Origin: an uncultured Eubacterium sp.
GTDB taxonomy: Bacteria; Bacillota; Clostridia; Lachnospirales; Lachnospiraceae
Direction: 5' to 3'
DNA: 64,000 bases
NCBI GenBank assembly: GCA_910584645.1
Contig: CAJUAU010000008.1
Location: 79,398-143,397 of the forward strand
Numbering within the stretch: position 1 is the first letter of the stretch; the number at the start of each line of letters is the position of its first letter. A program made the translations under genes and the position numbers. The notes beneath the pieces are model-generated. The model did no database searches. It saw nothing but the letters and a program-made list of their open reading frames with translations, and was not told the origin of the DNA. Positions 43,820 through 52,623 of the stretch are shown here, in pieces.

Positions 43820-45190
43820 ATGTCCAAGGAAATTCCTTATAAAATCTATCTTGAAGAAAAGGAGATGCCGTCACAGTGGTACAATGTACGTGCCGATATG
43901 AAAAACAAGCCGGCACCGATCCTTAATCCAGGAACCCTGAAACCGATCACACTGGAAGAACTCACACCTGTTTTCTGTGAAGAGCTCGCCCGGCAGGAAC
44001 TGGATGATACCACAGCGTATATAGATATTCCGGAGGAGATCCGGAACTTTTATAAAATGTACCGCCCATCCCCGCTTACAAGGGCTTATTGTCTGGAAAA
44101 AGCGCTGGATACACCGGCTCATATTTACTATAAATTTGAGGGAAATAATACATCCGGAAGCCATAAGTTAAACTCCGCCATTGCCCAGGCGTACTACGCT
44201 AAAAAAGAAGGGTTGAAGGGCGTCACCACAGAAACCGGAGCAGGGCAGTGGGGTACCGCTCTTTCTATGGCATGTTCCTATTTTGACCTGGACTGCCAGG
44301 TGTATATGGTAAAATGTTCCTATGAGCAGAAGCCATTCCGCCGTGAGGTCATGAGAACCTATGGAGCAAAGGTTACCCCTTCTCCTTCTATGAACACCAA
44401 CATCGGACGCAGGATCAATGAGGAATTTCCCGGCACTACCGGGAGTCTTGGCTGCGCCATCTCAGAAGCCGTAGAAGCTGCCACTACCCAGGAGGGTTAC
44501 CGCTATGTCCTGGGTTCCGTACTTTCCCAGGTGCTCCTTCATCAGTCCATCATCGGACTCGAAACAAAGACCGCCCTGGATAAATATGATATCAAAGCGG
44601 ATATGATCATTGGCTGCGCTGGCGGAGGATCTAATCTCGGCGGACTCATCTCTCCTTTCGCGGGAGAAATACTGCGGGGTGAAGCAGATTATAAGATCAT
44701 TGCCGTAGAACCTGCTTCCTGTCCAAGCATGACCCGCGGCTCCTATGCTTACGATTTTTGTGACACCGGAAAGGTCTGTCCACTGGCTAAAATGTATACC
44801 CTGGGAAGCGGCTTTATGCCATCTGCAAGCCATGCAGGAGGGCTCCGCTATCATGGTATGAGTTCTGTTGTTTCCCAGCTCTATGATGATGGTCTGATCG
44901 AAGCAAGGAGCGTAGAACAGACGGAGGTCTTCCAGGCGGCAGAGCAGTTCGCCAGGGTGGAAGGCATTCTTCCTGCGCCAGAGAGTAGTCATGCTATCCG
45001 CGTAGCCATTGACGAAGCTCTGAAATGCAAAGAGACCGGAGAAGAAAAAAATATTGTATTTGGATTGACAGGAACTGGTTATTTTGACATGGTTGCCTAC
45101 GGGAAATACAACGATGGTGAAATGTCCGATTATATTCCTACTGATGAAGAAATTGCTAAAAGCCTTGCAAATCTGCCAGAGGTAAACTAA
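43820..45190 (+). CDS. TrpB2-type tryptophan synthase beta chain
   Basis: 456 residues, the long TrpB2 (indole-specific) form. PLP lysine in GSHKLNSA; phosphate loop GCAGGGSNLGG; EGNNTSGSHK and HAGGLRYHG are family motifs. Condenses indole, probably free indole, with serine. No trpA is in the window, as is usual for TrpB2. Start ATG 43820 with TTGGAGG. Confidence 0.93.
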   Translation: MSKEIPYKIYLEEKEMPSQWYNVRADMKNKPAPILNPGTLKPITLEELTPVFCEELARQELDDTTAYIDIPEEIRNFYKMYRPSPLTRAYCLEKALDTPAHIYYKFEGNNTSGSHKLNSAIAQAYYAKKEGLKGVTTETGAGQWGTALSMACSYFDLDCQVYMVKCSYEQKPFRREVMRTYGAKVTPSPSMNTNIGRRINEEFPGTTGSLGCAISEAVEAATTQEGYRYVLGSVLSQVLLHQSIIGLETKTALDKYDIKADMIIGCAGGGSNLGGLISPFAGEILRGEADYKIIAVEPASCPSMTRGSYAYDFCDTGKVCPLAKMYTLGSGFMPSASHAGGLRYHGMSSVVSQLYDDGLIEARSVEQTEVFQAAEQFARVEGILPAPESSHAIRVAIDEALKCKETGEEKNIVFGLTGTGYFDMVAYGKYNDGEMSDYIPTDEEIAKSLANLPEVN

Positions 45191-45191
45191 C

Positions 45192-45920
45192 ATGAAAAAA
45201 CTGCGTAGGAAGAATAACCATTTACCAAAATGGTTGAAAAGAACATTTTTAGCATTTGTTATTGCTGGCATCGCCGGAATTCTCCTTGTCGCCGGGCTCA
45301 ATCTCTGGGTGATGGGAAATGCCGTCAGCCTGATCTATGACGCACCAGCAGAAGAGGACTCCCACAACGGAGAAAAATCCTTCCGATTTTCAGAAAGCCA
45401 TGACTGCATTATTGTTCTCGGTGCCGGGCTTTGGGGTGATAAGCCATCTCCCATGCTAAAAGACCGGCTGGAAAAAGGTATCTCACTCTATAAAGCAGGT
45501 GCAGCTCCCAAACTTCTTATGAGCGGAGACCACGGAAGAACCGGCTATAACGAAGTACAGGTAATGAAACAGTACGCCATTGATGCCGGCGTCCCCTCAG
45601 AGGATATTTTTATGGATCATGCTGGATTTTCCACCTATGAGAGTATGATCCGGGCGAGAGATATATTTGGTGTAACCTCACCGATCGTTGTCACCCAGAA
45701 ATATCACCTCTACCGGGCCGTATATATTGGAAAAAGCTTAGGTATCCCATGTCTCGGGGTAGCTACAGATGATTTTCCTTATGGGGGCCAGTTTTACCGG
45801 ACACTGAGAGAATGTGTTGCAAGATGCAAAGATGTCCTGACCACCCAGCTGGGTACTCCGCCGACCTACGGGGGCGAACAGATCCCTATCAGCGGAAATG
45901 GTGATATAACAAACGATTAA
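45192..45920 (+). CDS. SanA/YdcF (DUF218) family membrane protein
   Basis: 242 residues. One N-terminal membrane segment (about 18-42), then a DUF218 domain: CIIVLGAGL, LMSGDHGR, EDIFMDHAGFSTYE and VTQKYHLYRA. SanA/ElyC-type envelope proteins are linked to vancomycin sensitivity and cell-wall precursors; the biochemical role is not settled. ATG 2 nt after the TrpB2 stop. Confidence 0.88.
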   Translation: MKKLRRKNNHLPKWLKRTFLAFVIAGIAGILLVAGLNLWVMGNAVSLIYDAPAEEDSHNGEKSFRFSESHDCIIVLGAGLWGDKPSPMLKDRLEKGISLYKAGAAPKLLMSGDHGRTGYNEVQVMKQYAIDAGVPSEDIFMDHAGFSTYESMIRARDIFGVTSPIVVTQKYHLYRAVYIGKSLGIPCLGVATDDFPYGGQFYRTLRECVARCKDVLTTQLGTPPTYGGEQIPISGNGDITND

Positions 45921-45974
45921 AGACGGGCATCACGCTCCGGGAATTGAGAACTTTCCTAATCAGATAAATCAGAT

Positions 45975-46013
45975 AAAAAACGATAGACCACAAAATGATC
46001 TATCGTTTTTTTA
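45975..46013. terminator. Bidirectional terminator
   Basis: A perfect 13-nt arm pair (45975-45987 with 45999-46011) of ACGATAGA/TCTATCGT extended by A/T runs. Ends the SanA-type gene on plus and the tRNA operon on minus. Confidence 0.9.
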
Positions 46014-46014
46014 A

Positions 46015-46101
46015 TGCTGGTAACCGGAATCGAACCGGTACGGGTGTCACCACCCACAGGATTTTAAGTCCTGGGCGTCTGCCAGTTCCGCCACACCAGC
46101 A
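46015..46101 (-). tRNA. tRNA-Leu (anticodon UAA)
   Basis: 87 nt with the long variable arm of class II tRNAs. Acceptor TGCTGGT pairs with ACCAGCA at the 3' end. Anticodon loop CTTAAAA gives UAA. GGTTCGATTCC is the T arm. Confidence 0.95.
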
Positions 46102-46137
46102 TTTTAAATTATTTTACAAGATACTCTATCCTGTAAG

Positions 46138-46211
46138 CGACCCAGGAGGGACTCGAACCCTTGACCTCTGCCGTGACAGGGCAGCGCTCTAACCAACTGA
46201 GCTACTGGGCC
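46138..46211 (-). tRNA. tRNA-Asp (anticodon GUC)
   Basis: 74 nt cloverleaf. Acceptor GGCCCAG/CTGGGTC, anticodon loop CTGTCAC gives GUC, T arm GGTTCGAGTCC. Confidence 0.95.
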
Positions 46212-46219
46212 AGATCAAA

Positions 46220-46293
46220 TGGACCCTCGGGGACTCGAACCCCGGACCGTCCGGTTATGAGCCGGATGCTCTAACCAACTGAGCTAAAGGTCC
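46220..46293 (-). tRNA. tRNA with CAU anticodon (Met or Ile2)
   Basis: 74 nt. Acceptor GGACCTT/AGGGTCC with one mismatch-like pair, anticodon loop CTCATAA gives CAU. The GGACCTTTAGCTCAG 5' half is like the Bacillus lysidine-modified tRNA-Ile2, so decoding of AUA is more likely than Met. Not the initiator. Confidence 0.9.
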
Positions 46294-46360
46294 AAACTCA
46301 AATCGTTTGGAAAACACAAAACAAATAATAATTCCCTTTGAACCTGCTATACAAGTTCCA

Positions 46361-46432
46361 TGACTCCTACGGGAATCGAACCCGTGTTACCGCCGTGAAA
46401 GGGCGATGTCTTAACCGCTTGACCAAGGAGCC
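46361..46432 (-). tRNA. tRNA-Glu (anticodon UUC)
   Basis: 72 nt. Acceptor GGCTCCT/AGGAGTC, anticodon loop CTTTCAC gives UUC, T arm GGTTCGATTCC. First tRNA of the four-gene operon. Confidence 0.95.
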
Positions 46433-46479
46433 GGATTTTATCTTTATGTCCCAGGCATGAATGCCTAGCAACAAGAAAT

Positions 46480-46508
46480 ATGTTATCATATTTTTCTACA
46501 TTTTGCAA
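46480..46508 (-). promoter_or_regulatory. Promoter of the tRNA operon
   Basis: Minus strand TTGCAA (46508-46503), 17-nt spacer, TAACAT (46485-46480), about 48 nt upstream of tRNA-Glu. Confidence 0.6.
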
Positions 46509-46562
46509 GAGTTTTTTCGTTTAATTTGTTTCCCGTCTTGAATTTATATCCAGCCAAGGAAG

Positions 46563-47609
46563 CTAATATTTTCTCTCCCCCAAAATACGGCTTAGATTCA
46601 TTGAAGCGTCAAAATACTGTTCTTTGACATACTCGACTTTTTCTACCTTTTCACCTCTCTCTAACCTTTTGATTATGTTAGAGACAAATGGTCCCAGCAT
46701 CGGATTACACTCAAAATCTGCATGAATTCTACCCTCCTGCATAAACTGAAGCGCTGTGCGAACTGCATCAAAAGAGATTATAATGATATCTCCCCGGGGA
46801 CCGCAGGTCCTTCCCGCAGCTTCGATCGCCTCCACTGCACCAAAGGTCATATTATCATTCTCACTGATCACCACATCAATATCCTTATACTTCTTCAAAA
46901 AACCTTCCATCACTTCCTGCCCTTTTGCCTGGGTAAATTCTCCGCTCTGGCAGTCAAGCATTCTCCAGTTTTTGTGTAACGAGAGAATCTCCTGAAACCC
47001 TTCTGTTCGTCCCAGCTGTGCTGAGGATCTTGGTGTACCCTGGAGAGTGACGATCCGGATCTTTTCCTTTGTCCGTTCCTGGCGCTTCAGATAATCATCA
47101 AGCCATTTCCCGGCAAGGCGTCCTTCCTCCCTGAAATCACTCCCTACCCAGCAGGTATATAACCCGCTGTCTGCCTCCAGATGACGGTCCACGAGTATAA
47201 CCGGAATATCAGCATCTTTTGCTTCCTGCAACACCGTATCCCATCCTGTCTCCACGATAGGATCCAATATGATATAATCCACTTCCTGCAAAATAAAATT
47301 ACGCACAGCCTTCAACTGGTTTTCCTGTTTTTGCTGAGCGTCTTCATACAGAAGGTAATAGCCATTCTCTGTTGTAAAAACAGACCGAAAGGATTCGGTA
47401 CTGGCATTTCGCCAATCTGATTCAGCGCCAATCTGGGAGAAACCGACTACGATATAGTCTTTTCCGTCCTGGGGAATATCCTCATGGGGTGATTCCTGGT
47501 CCGAAATATTTTGGGAATCCTCGCTGGCTTCATAGCCAAAGAACATAAGACCTGCCCCGGCGGAAATCAGCAGAATCATTATGATAAGACCCGCATACCT
47601 CTTTATCAT
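46563..47609 (-). CDS. Membrane-anchored sugar-binding protein (second binding protein)
   Basis: 348 residues. N-terminal membrane anchor (about 5-27) without a lipobox cysteine, then a periplasmic-binding protein type 1 domain like YtfQ (VGFSQIGAESDWRNA, ILDPIVETGWDTV, VDRHLEADSG, SENDNMTFGAVEA). Last gene of the importer operon, 38 nt after the permease. It may be a second receptor for uptake, or a ligand-sensing partner of the histidine kinase; the anchor favours sensing. Confidence 0.85.
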   Translation of the reverse strand: MIKRYAGLIIMILLISAGAGLMFFGYEASEDSQNISDQESPHEDIPQDGKDYIVVGFSQIGAESDWRNASTESFRSVFTTENGYYLLYEDAQQKQENQLKAVRNFILQEVDYIILDPIVETGWDTVLQEAKDADIPVILVDRHLEADSGLYTCWVGSDFREEGRLAGKWLDDYLKRQERTKEKIRIVTLQGTPRSSAQLGRTEGFQEILSLHKNWRMLDCQSGEFTQAKGQEVMEGFLKKYKDIDVVISENDNMTFGAVEAIEAAGRTCGPRGDIIIISFDAVRTALQFMQEGRIHADFECNPMLGPFVSNIIKRLERGEKVEKVEYVKEQYFDASMNLSRILGERKY

Positions 47610-47647
47610 AAGTCTTCTCTCCCTTCCTGGCTGCTATTAATTTGCTT

Positions 47648-48706
47648 TTATATCTGAATTTTACTTTTTTTCTTACGGGCAACTACAAGACTCTGGATCA
47701 CAAGGAATAGACAAAGCATTCCTGCTCTTGTGATTCCTGTCCACCATGCCTCGTCAAGTCCGGCAGAAGCTACAATATTCTGAATGGTTCCCAGGGACAT
47801 AACACCGAATAAGGTACCTATGATATTTCCCACACCACCTGTCAGCATCGTACCTCCGATGATCGAAGAAGCGATGGCATCCATCTCTGCGCCCACCGCG
47901 TGGGTTGCAGAACCAGAAGCAACATGAAGGAAATAAATGTATCCTCCAATTCCTGCCAGCAGACCGCACATCAGATGAGCGATAAATTTCGTTCTCTTTA
48001 CATTGATACCCAGCATCAATGCACTCTGCCTGTTTCCTCCTACTGCGTAGAAAGATCTGCCCAGTTTTGTCCATCTTAATATACAGAACAAAAGAACCAC
48101 AATGATAAGTGCAGCAACCACACCAATCTCTACATAGGCATCTACATAGACACCTCTTCTGTTAGTAGAGCCTAATCCTGGAACAATAACTCGTGTCATC
48201 TTCAACTCATTAAAAGCTTCATTCGCCACATTAAAGGGTTTTGTATTTACAATTGTGGTCAAGCCCCTGGCAAAGAACATTCCCGCCAAAGTGACGATAA
48301 AGGGCTGAATATCCAGATATGCCACCAGAAATCCCTGGAAGAGGCCAAATGCAAGTCCGATACCAAGGGCAATCAGCAGGGAAACCACCAGGTTTCCGCC
48401 GTGGAAGTCCAGATACACCGCACAGCACATACTTACCAGTGCGGTTACACCTCCTACCGAGATATCTATACTGCCATTGATCATTACAAGGCTTAATCCG
48501 CAGGCTAACACGATCAAAGCCGCATTAGAGTTCAAAATATTGAGAAATGACTGAGGTTTTAAAAATCCTTCTCCCTGAAATATAACAGCACCGATATACA
48601 TTATGAAGAACACTACAATTGTGATCGTAAGAAGTAAGTTGGTATCAGAAAGATTTCTCACTTTATCACGAAAACTTCCAGATCCTGCTTTTTTATTTTC
48701 TGACAT
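47648..48706 (-). CDS. yjfF: Sugar ABC transporter permease (YjfF type)
   Basis: About 352 residues, 8-10 membrane segments; BPD_transp_2/ribose-type permease with GLSLVMINGSIDISVGG and GGNRQSALMLGI. Closest in arrangement to YjfF of the galactofuranose importer. ATG 48706 with AAGGAGG; it begins as the preceding permease gene ends. Confidence 0.85.
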   Translation of the reverse strand: MSENKKAGSGSFRDKVRNLSDTNLLLTITIVVFFIMYIGAVIFQGEGFLKPQSFLNILNSNAALIVLACGLSLVMINGSIDISVGGVTALVSMCCAVYLDFHGGNLVVSLLIALGIGLAFGLFQGFLVAYLDIQPFIVTLAGMFFARGLTTIVNTKPFNVANEAFNELKMTRVIVPGLGSTNRRGVYVDAYVEIGVVAALIIVVLLFCILRWTKLGRSFYAVGGNRQSALMLGINVKRTKFIAHLMCGLLAGIGGYIYFLHVASGSATHAVGAEMDAIASSIIGGTMLTGGVGNIIGTLFGVMSLGTIQNIVASAGLDEAWWTGITRAGMLCLFLVIQSLVVARKKKSKIQI

Positions 48707-48707
48707 A

Positions 48708-49793
48708 TTATGCAACCTCCTTCTTCATCAACTTTTTCGTAAGCCCGGAAAACCATTCCTTAACCGTAGGCGCACTGACAATAACCAGAATGATAACTAC
48801 AACTGCTTTATAAGCAGGTAACGAATCGGACTGGACATTGAATTTATACAGTGTTGTTGACAGGAACTGGATTACATAAGCGCCGATAATAGAGGCTACC
48901 ATGTTGAATTTTCCACCGCTTAAAGCATTTCCCCCCAGCGCTACCGCAAGGATCGCATCCATTTCAATATCTTTTGCAATGACCGAGTAGTTGATGGTTG
49001 AAAAACGGCTTACCTTTATCAGACCAACAACTGCCACACATACACCCAGGATGACAAATGACATTACCTTGATGAAAGCAGGGTTCAAACCATTCAAACG
49101 GGAAGAACTCTCATTGATACCCACAGCCTCTGTATAAAGCCTTAAGTTAGTAAATTTTAAAACAAGGGCAATTATGACCACACAGATGATCATAATAAAG
49201 AAGGGCGTAGGAATCGGTATCCCAGGAATAAATCCGCCATAATATCCAAAGGATGGCTCACTGATCACTGGGAGCTCATTATTGTTGATCCACGCTGCGA
49301 CAGAACGCCCCGCCGTATACAGGATCAATGTTGCGATCATTGGCTGTATTTTAAAGAAGGCAACCAATATACCGTTAAACGCACCAAACAGCATTGCCAC
49401 AACAACACAAACAAGAAACGCTACGATAACCGGTGACTGGAGAGCTTCTGGACGGGCATCGCCTCCCGAGACCACGCGGAGGATCACACTTCCCGCGATA
49501 GCAACCGCAGCACCCACACTGATATCCTGACCACCGGAGGCAGCAGTAACCAGCGTCATACCGATTGCGAGGATCGCAAGTTCGGAACCACTATCCAGTA
49601 TCGTGATCAAAAAACCTTTCAAAACAGGATATCCTGCACTGTTATCTTCTAAAACAACCCCAAAAAAGCTGGGATCCGCAATCAGGTTAAATATGACCAA
49701 TACCAACAGGGCTGCCAGTGGAATAAAGCACTGATTCTTGACAATCCTCATTAAAATGTTGGCATCTTTTGATTTCTTCGCTACATTACTCAT
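48708..49793 (-). CDS. ytfT: Sugar ABC transporter permease (YtfT type)
   Basis: About 361 residues, multi-pass. GMTLVTAASGGQDISVGAAV and ALGGNALSGGKF are family motifs. Partner of YjfF in a heterodimeric channel. ATG 49793 follows GGAGGTGA and overlaps the ATPase stop (ATGAGTAA), so translation is coupled. Confidence 0.85.
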   Translation of the reverse strand: MSNVAKKSKDANILMRIVKNQCFIPLAALLVLVIFNLIADPSFFGVVLEDNSAGYPVLKGFLITILDSGSELAILAIGMTLVTAASGGQDISVGAAVAIAGSVILRVVSGGDARPEALQSPVIVAFLVCVVVAMLFGAFNGILVAFFKIQPMIATLILYTAGRSVAAWINNNELPVISEPSFGYYGGFIPGIPIPTPFFIMIICVVIIALVLKFTNLRLYTEAVGINESSSRLNGLNPAFIKVMSFVILGVCVAVVGLIKVSRFSTINYSVIAKDIEMDAILAVALGGNALSGGKFNMVASIIGAYVIQFLSTTLYKFNVQSDSLPAYKAVVVIILVIVSAPTVKEWFSGLTKKLMKKEVA

Positions 49794-51309
49794 TGTCATC
49801 CTCACCTCCGGCAATCGTACTCATCACTTTATTCTGATTCAAATCATCTCCAGAAAGCTGCCCCACCATCTTACGGTCTCTCATAACGACAAGACGGGAA
49901 CAGGTACGCAGCATTTCATCCAGTTCAGATGAAATAAATGTCACACTCATACCCTCCGAAGCCAGCTTCAGCACCAATTTCTGAATATCCACCTTAGTAC
50001 CTACATCAATACCACGGGTTGGCTCATCCAGGATCAGATACTCTGGATGTGTAAAGAGCCAGCGGGCAACGATTACCTTCTGCTGGTTTCCACCAGAAAG
50101 TGACTTGATCGGAGTATCCGCAGAAGCTGTTTTAATACTTAAAAGCTTGATGTATTCGTCTGCAATCTTATTTGCCTCCGCCTTGGAAAATGGCTTACAG
50201 AATCCTTTCAGCACCTGCTGTGCAAGAATAATATTATCCCTCACCGACAGGTCCCCAACGATACCGTCCAGCTTACGGTCTTCCGGCAGATATGCGATAC
50301 CATTTCTCATGGCATCCAAAGGCTTGGATATCTTCACTTCCTTACCATTCTTCTTAATCTTACCGCCAAGTATGCGGTCTGCCCCAAAGATCGCCCGGAC
50401 ACATTCACTTCTTCCGGAACCAAGCAAGCCAGTAAAACCATTAACCTCTCCCTTATCAATATGGAAATCAAAGGGCTTGATCCCTGCATCACTTACCAGC
50501 CCTTCTGCCTCAAATACCGGTACAGCACCCTCTTCTCTCTCATAAGCCTGCTGTTCGTCCTTGATATCAGACATATCGTCCAGTTCTTTTCCAAGCATCT
50601 TGGATACGAGCTGAACACGCGGCAAATCCTTGATCTCATATTCACCAACCAGCTGTCCGTCACGCATAACTGTGATCCGGTCACATACCTCATACACCTG
50701 ATCCAGGAAATGGGTAACAAATACAATGCCCACACCCTTTGCTTTCAAGTTACGCATTAACGTAAAGAGTTTTTCAACCTCTTGTTCATCCAAAGAAGAA
50801 GTTGGCTCATCCAGGATCAGCACCTTACAATCCATGTCAACGGCACGGGCAATAGCAATCATCTGCTGAACCGCAATGGAACAGGTCTCCAGCTGCTGGG
50901 TTGCCTTTGCTGGTATATCCAGGGATTTTAGGATTTTTTCTGTATCCGCATTCATCTTTCTCCAGTTCTGCCCAAAGCCCTTTGTTCTTCCGATGAACAT
51001 ATTTTCAGCCACTGACAGATTGGGACAAAGGGTAATCTCCTGGTACACGGTACTTATACCCAGATTCTGGGCATCTTGTGGAGAATGGATCGCCACTGCA
51101 CCTTCTGTACCTTCGAGGTGGATCTCTCCTTTATCTTTTGTGTAAACTCCTGTCAGAACTTTGATCAATGTAGATTTTCCAGCACCATTTTCTCCCATCA
51201 GCGCATGAACCTCACCCTTTCGCAGAGTGAAATCCACTGCCTGCAGGGCACGTACTCCTGGAAAGCTTTTATGGATATTCCTCATTTCCAGCACAACATT
51301 ATCATTCAT
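49786..51309 (-). CDS. ytfR: Sugar ABC transporter ATPase with two nucleotide domains (YtfR type)
   Basis: About 507 residues with two ABC domains, as in RbsA/YtfR. Domain 1: GENGAGKSTLIKVL, Walker B LILDEPTSSLDEQ. Domain 2: degenerate Walker A GLLGSGRSE, signature SLSGGNQQKVIVARWL, Walker B LILDEPTRGID. Domain 1 has an altered signature (TCSIAVQQMIAIARA). ATG 51309 with GGGAGGTGA. Confidence 0.92.
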   Translation of the reverse strand: MNDNVVLEMRNIHKSFPGVRALQAVDFTLRKGEVHALMGENGAGKSTLIKVLTGVYTKDKGEIHLEGTEGAVAIHSPQDAQNLGISTVYQEITLCPNLSVAENMFIGRTKGFGQNWRKMNADTEKILKSLDIPAKATQQLETCSIAVQQMIAIARAVDMDCKVLILDEPTSSLDEQEVEKLFTLMRNLKAKGVGIVFVTHFLDQVYEVCDRITVMRDGQLVGEYEIKDLPRVQLVSKMLGKELDDMSDIKDEQQAYEREEGAVPVFEAEGLVSDAGIKPFDFHIDKGEVNGFTGLLGSGRSECVRAIFGADRILGGKIKKNGKEVKISKPLDAMRNGIAYLPEDRKLDGIVGDLSVRDNIILAQQVLKGFCKPFSKAEANKIADEYIKLLSIKTASADTPIKSLSGGNQQKVIVARWLFTHPEYLILDEPTRGIDVGTKVDIQKLVLKLASEGMSVTFISSELDEMLRTCSRLVVMRDRKMVGQLSGDDLNQNKVMSTIAGGEDDNE

Positions 51310-51425
51310 CTTCAGGTTCACCTCCCAATTTTTTATTTTAACAAAGAAAGTGCGGTGCAGAGATAATTTTCCTGCTGCACTGCACTTCCCTGATAATTAT
51401 TATTTTTACTTAGATGATCGAAGGA

Positions 51426-52475
51426 TTAGATACCATACTGTTCGATATCTGCATCTGTAATCTCATTTGCATCGAAGCCTTTTTCGTTAAGGACAATTTT
51501 CTTCTCTGTAATAGTCTCACCAGCCTCAAGCTTTTTGATGATATCATCGAGGTAAGAAGCCTGGAATGGGTTACACTGTCCATCATAGTTCCAGTTCTTC
51601 TTCTTCAGCTCCTGCAGAGCCCATTTATTGCAGTCAAATCCCATGATCACTACGTCTTTGCCTACACCGTGAGAGATGTTTGCTTTGTCAAGAGCAGCTA
51701 CAGCACCCTTAGCCATATCGTCGTTCTCAGCATAGATTACGTTGAATTTCTTACCAGAATCGATAACAGACTGAACGATCTGCTGTGCTTTCTCTGCGTT
51801 CCACTCAGCGGTCTGCTGTGCAACCAGCTTCCAGTTGTTTTCTTTAACAGCTTTATCCATTGCTGCAGAACGTCCTACCTGTGCTGCATTTCCCATCTCA
51901 CCCTGAAGATGGATGATGTTGTACTCTTTCAGTCCCTGACCTTTCAGCCAGTCAACAGCATCCTGACCTTCTTTTTCCATATCGGAAACGATGGAAGCCT
52001 CATAGAGATCTTCTTTTGCATCAATAGTACGGTCAAAAAGAATTACCTTTGTACCTGCAGCTTTAGCATCCTGTAATACAGAATCCCATCCAGCTTTATT
52101 AGCTGCGGAAAGAAGAAGATAATCTACACCATCCTGAATGAATTTCTGTGCTGCACTGATCTGCTCGTCGTTCTTAAGGCTGTAAAAGAAAGAAGCATCA
52201 TATCCATTTTCCTTTGTGAACTTCTCCTTCAGATCGTTAACGTTAGCGGTACGGAAACCAGACTCATTTGGGTCGTTGTTGATGATACCAACCTTAAGAA
52301 GGTTGCCTCCTTCGCTGCTGTTGCCTTCATCACTGCTGCTGTTGCTGTCACTTTTGCTGTCACTGTTGGAAGACTCATTGCTTCCAGTACTAGTTCCTGC
52401 ATCATTTCCTCCACAGCCTACCATTGATAAGCCGAGGCACACTACGAGTAACAAAGAAAGAATTTTCTTTTTCAT
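51426..52475 (-). CDS. ytfQ: Sugar-binding lipoprotein (YtfQ type)
   Basis: 349 residues. Lipobox MVGC with cysteine near 21, a Ser/Asp/Asn-rich linker (about 25-50), then a binding-protein domain (VGIINNDPNESGFRTAN, AANKAGWDSVLQDAK, AENDDMAKGAVAA). The same fold as E. coli YtfQ, which binds galactofuranose; arabinofuranose or other pentoses remain possible here. First structural gene of the importer operon; paralogous to the anchored protein at 46563-47609. Confidence 0.9.
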   Translation of the reverse strand: MKKKILSLLLVVCLGLSMVGCGGNDAGTSTGSNESSNSDSKSDSNSSSDEGNSSEGGNLLKVGIINNDPNESGFRTANVNDLKEKFTKENGYDASFFYSLKNDEQISAAQKFIQDGVDYLLLSAANKAGWDSVLQDAKAAGTKVILFDRTIDAKEDLYEASIVSDMEKEGQDAVDWLKGQGLKEYNIIHLQGEMGNAAQVGRSAAMDKAVKENNWKLVAQQTAEWNAEKAQQIVQSVIDSGKKFNVIYAENDDMAKGAVAALDKANISHGVGKDVVIMGFDCNKWALQELKKKNWNYDGQCNPFQASYLDDIIKKLEAGETITEKKIVLNEKGFDANEITDADIEQYGI

Positions 52476-52623
52476 ACAAAAACCTCCAGTTTTTTCTGCA
52501 TTGCTGCATTATTTTTTTGTAGGAGACAGTTTCAAAAAACTGTCTACCCCATTACTTGATGTTAATATCATAACACAACTTTAGGTAAATTTCCACAAAA
52601 ATTCAGTTTTTTTTTTTACGATT
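52476..52623. other. Intergenic region upstream of the importer operon
   Basis: Contains a 9-bp hairpin AGACAGTTT/AAACTGTCT (about 52525-52545) and, on the minus strand, TATGAT preceded at 17 nt by TGGAAA. Possible promoter and operator for ytfQ, where the response regulator could act; not certain. Confidence 0.4.
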
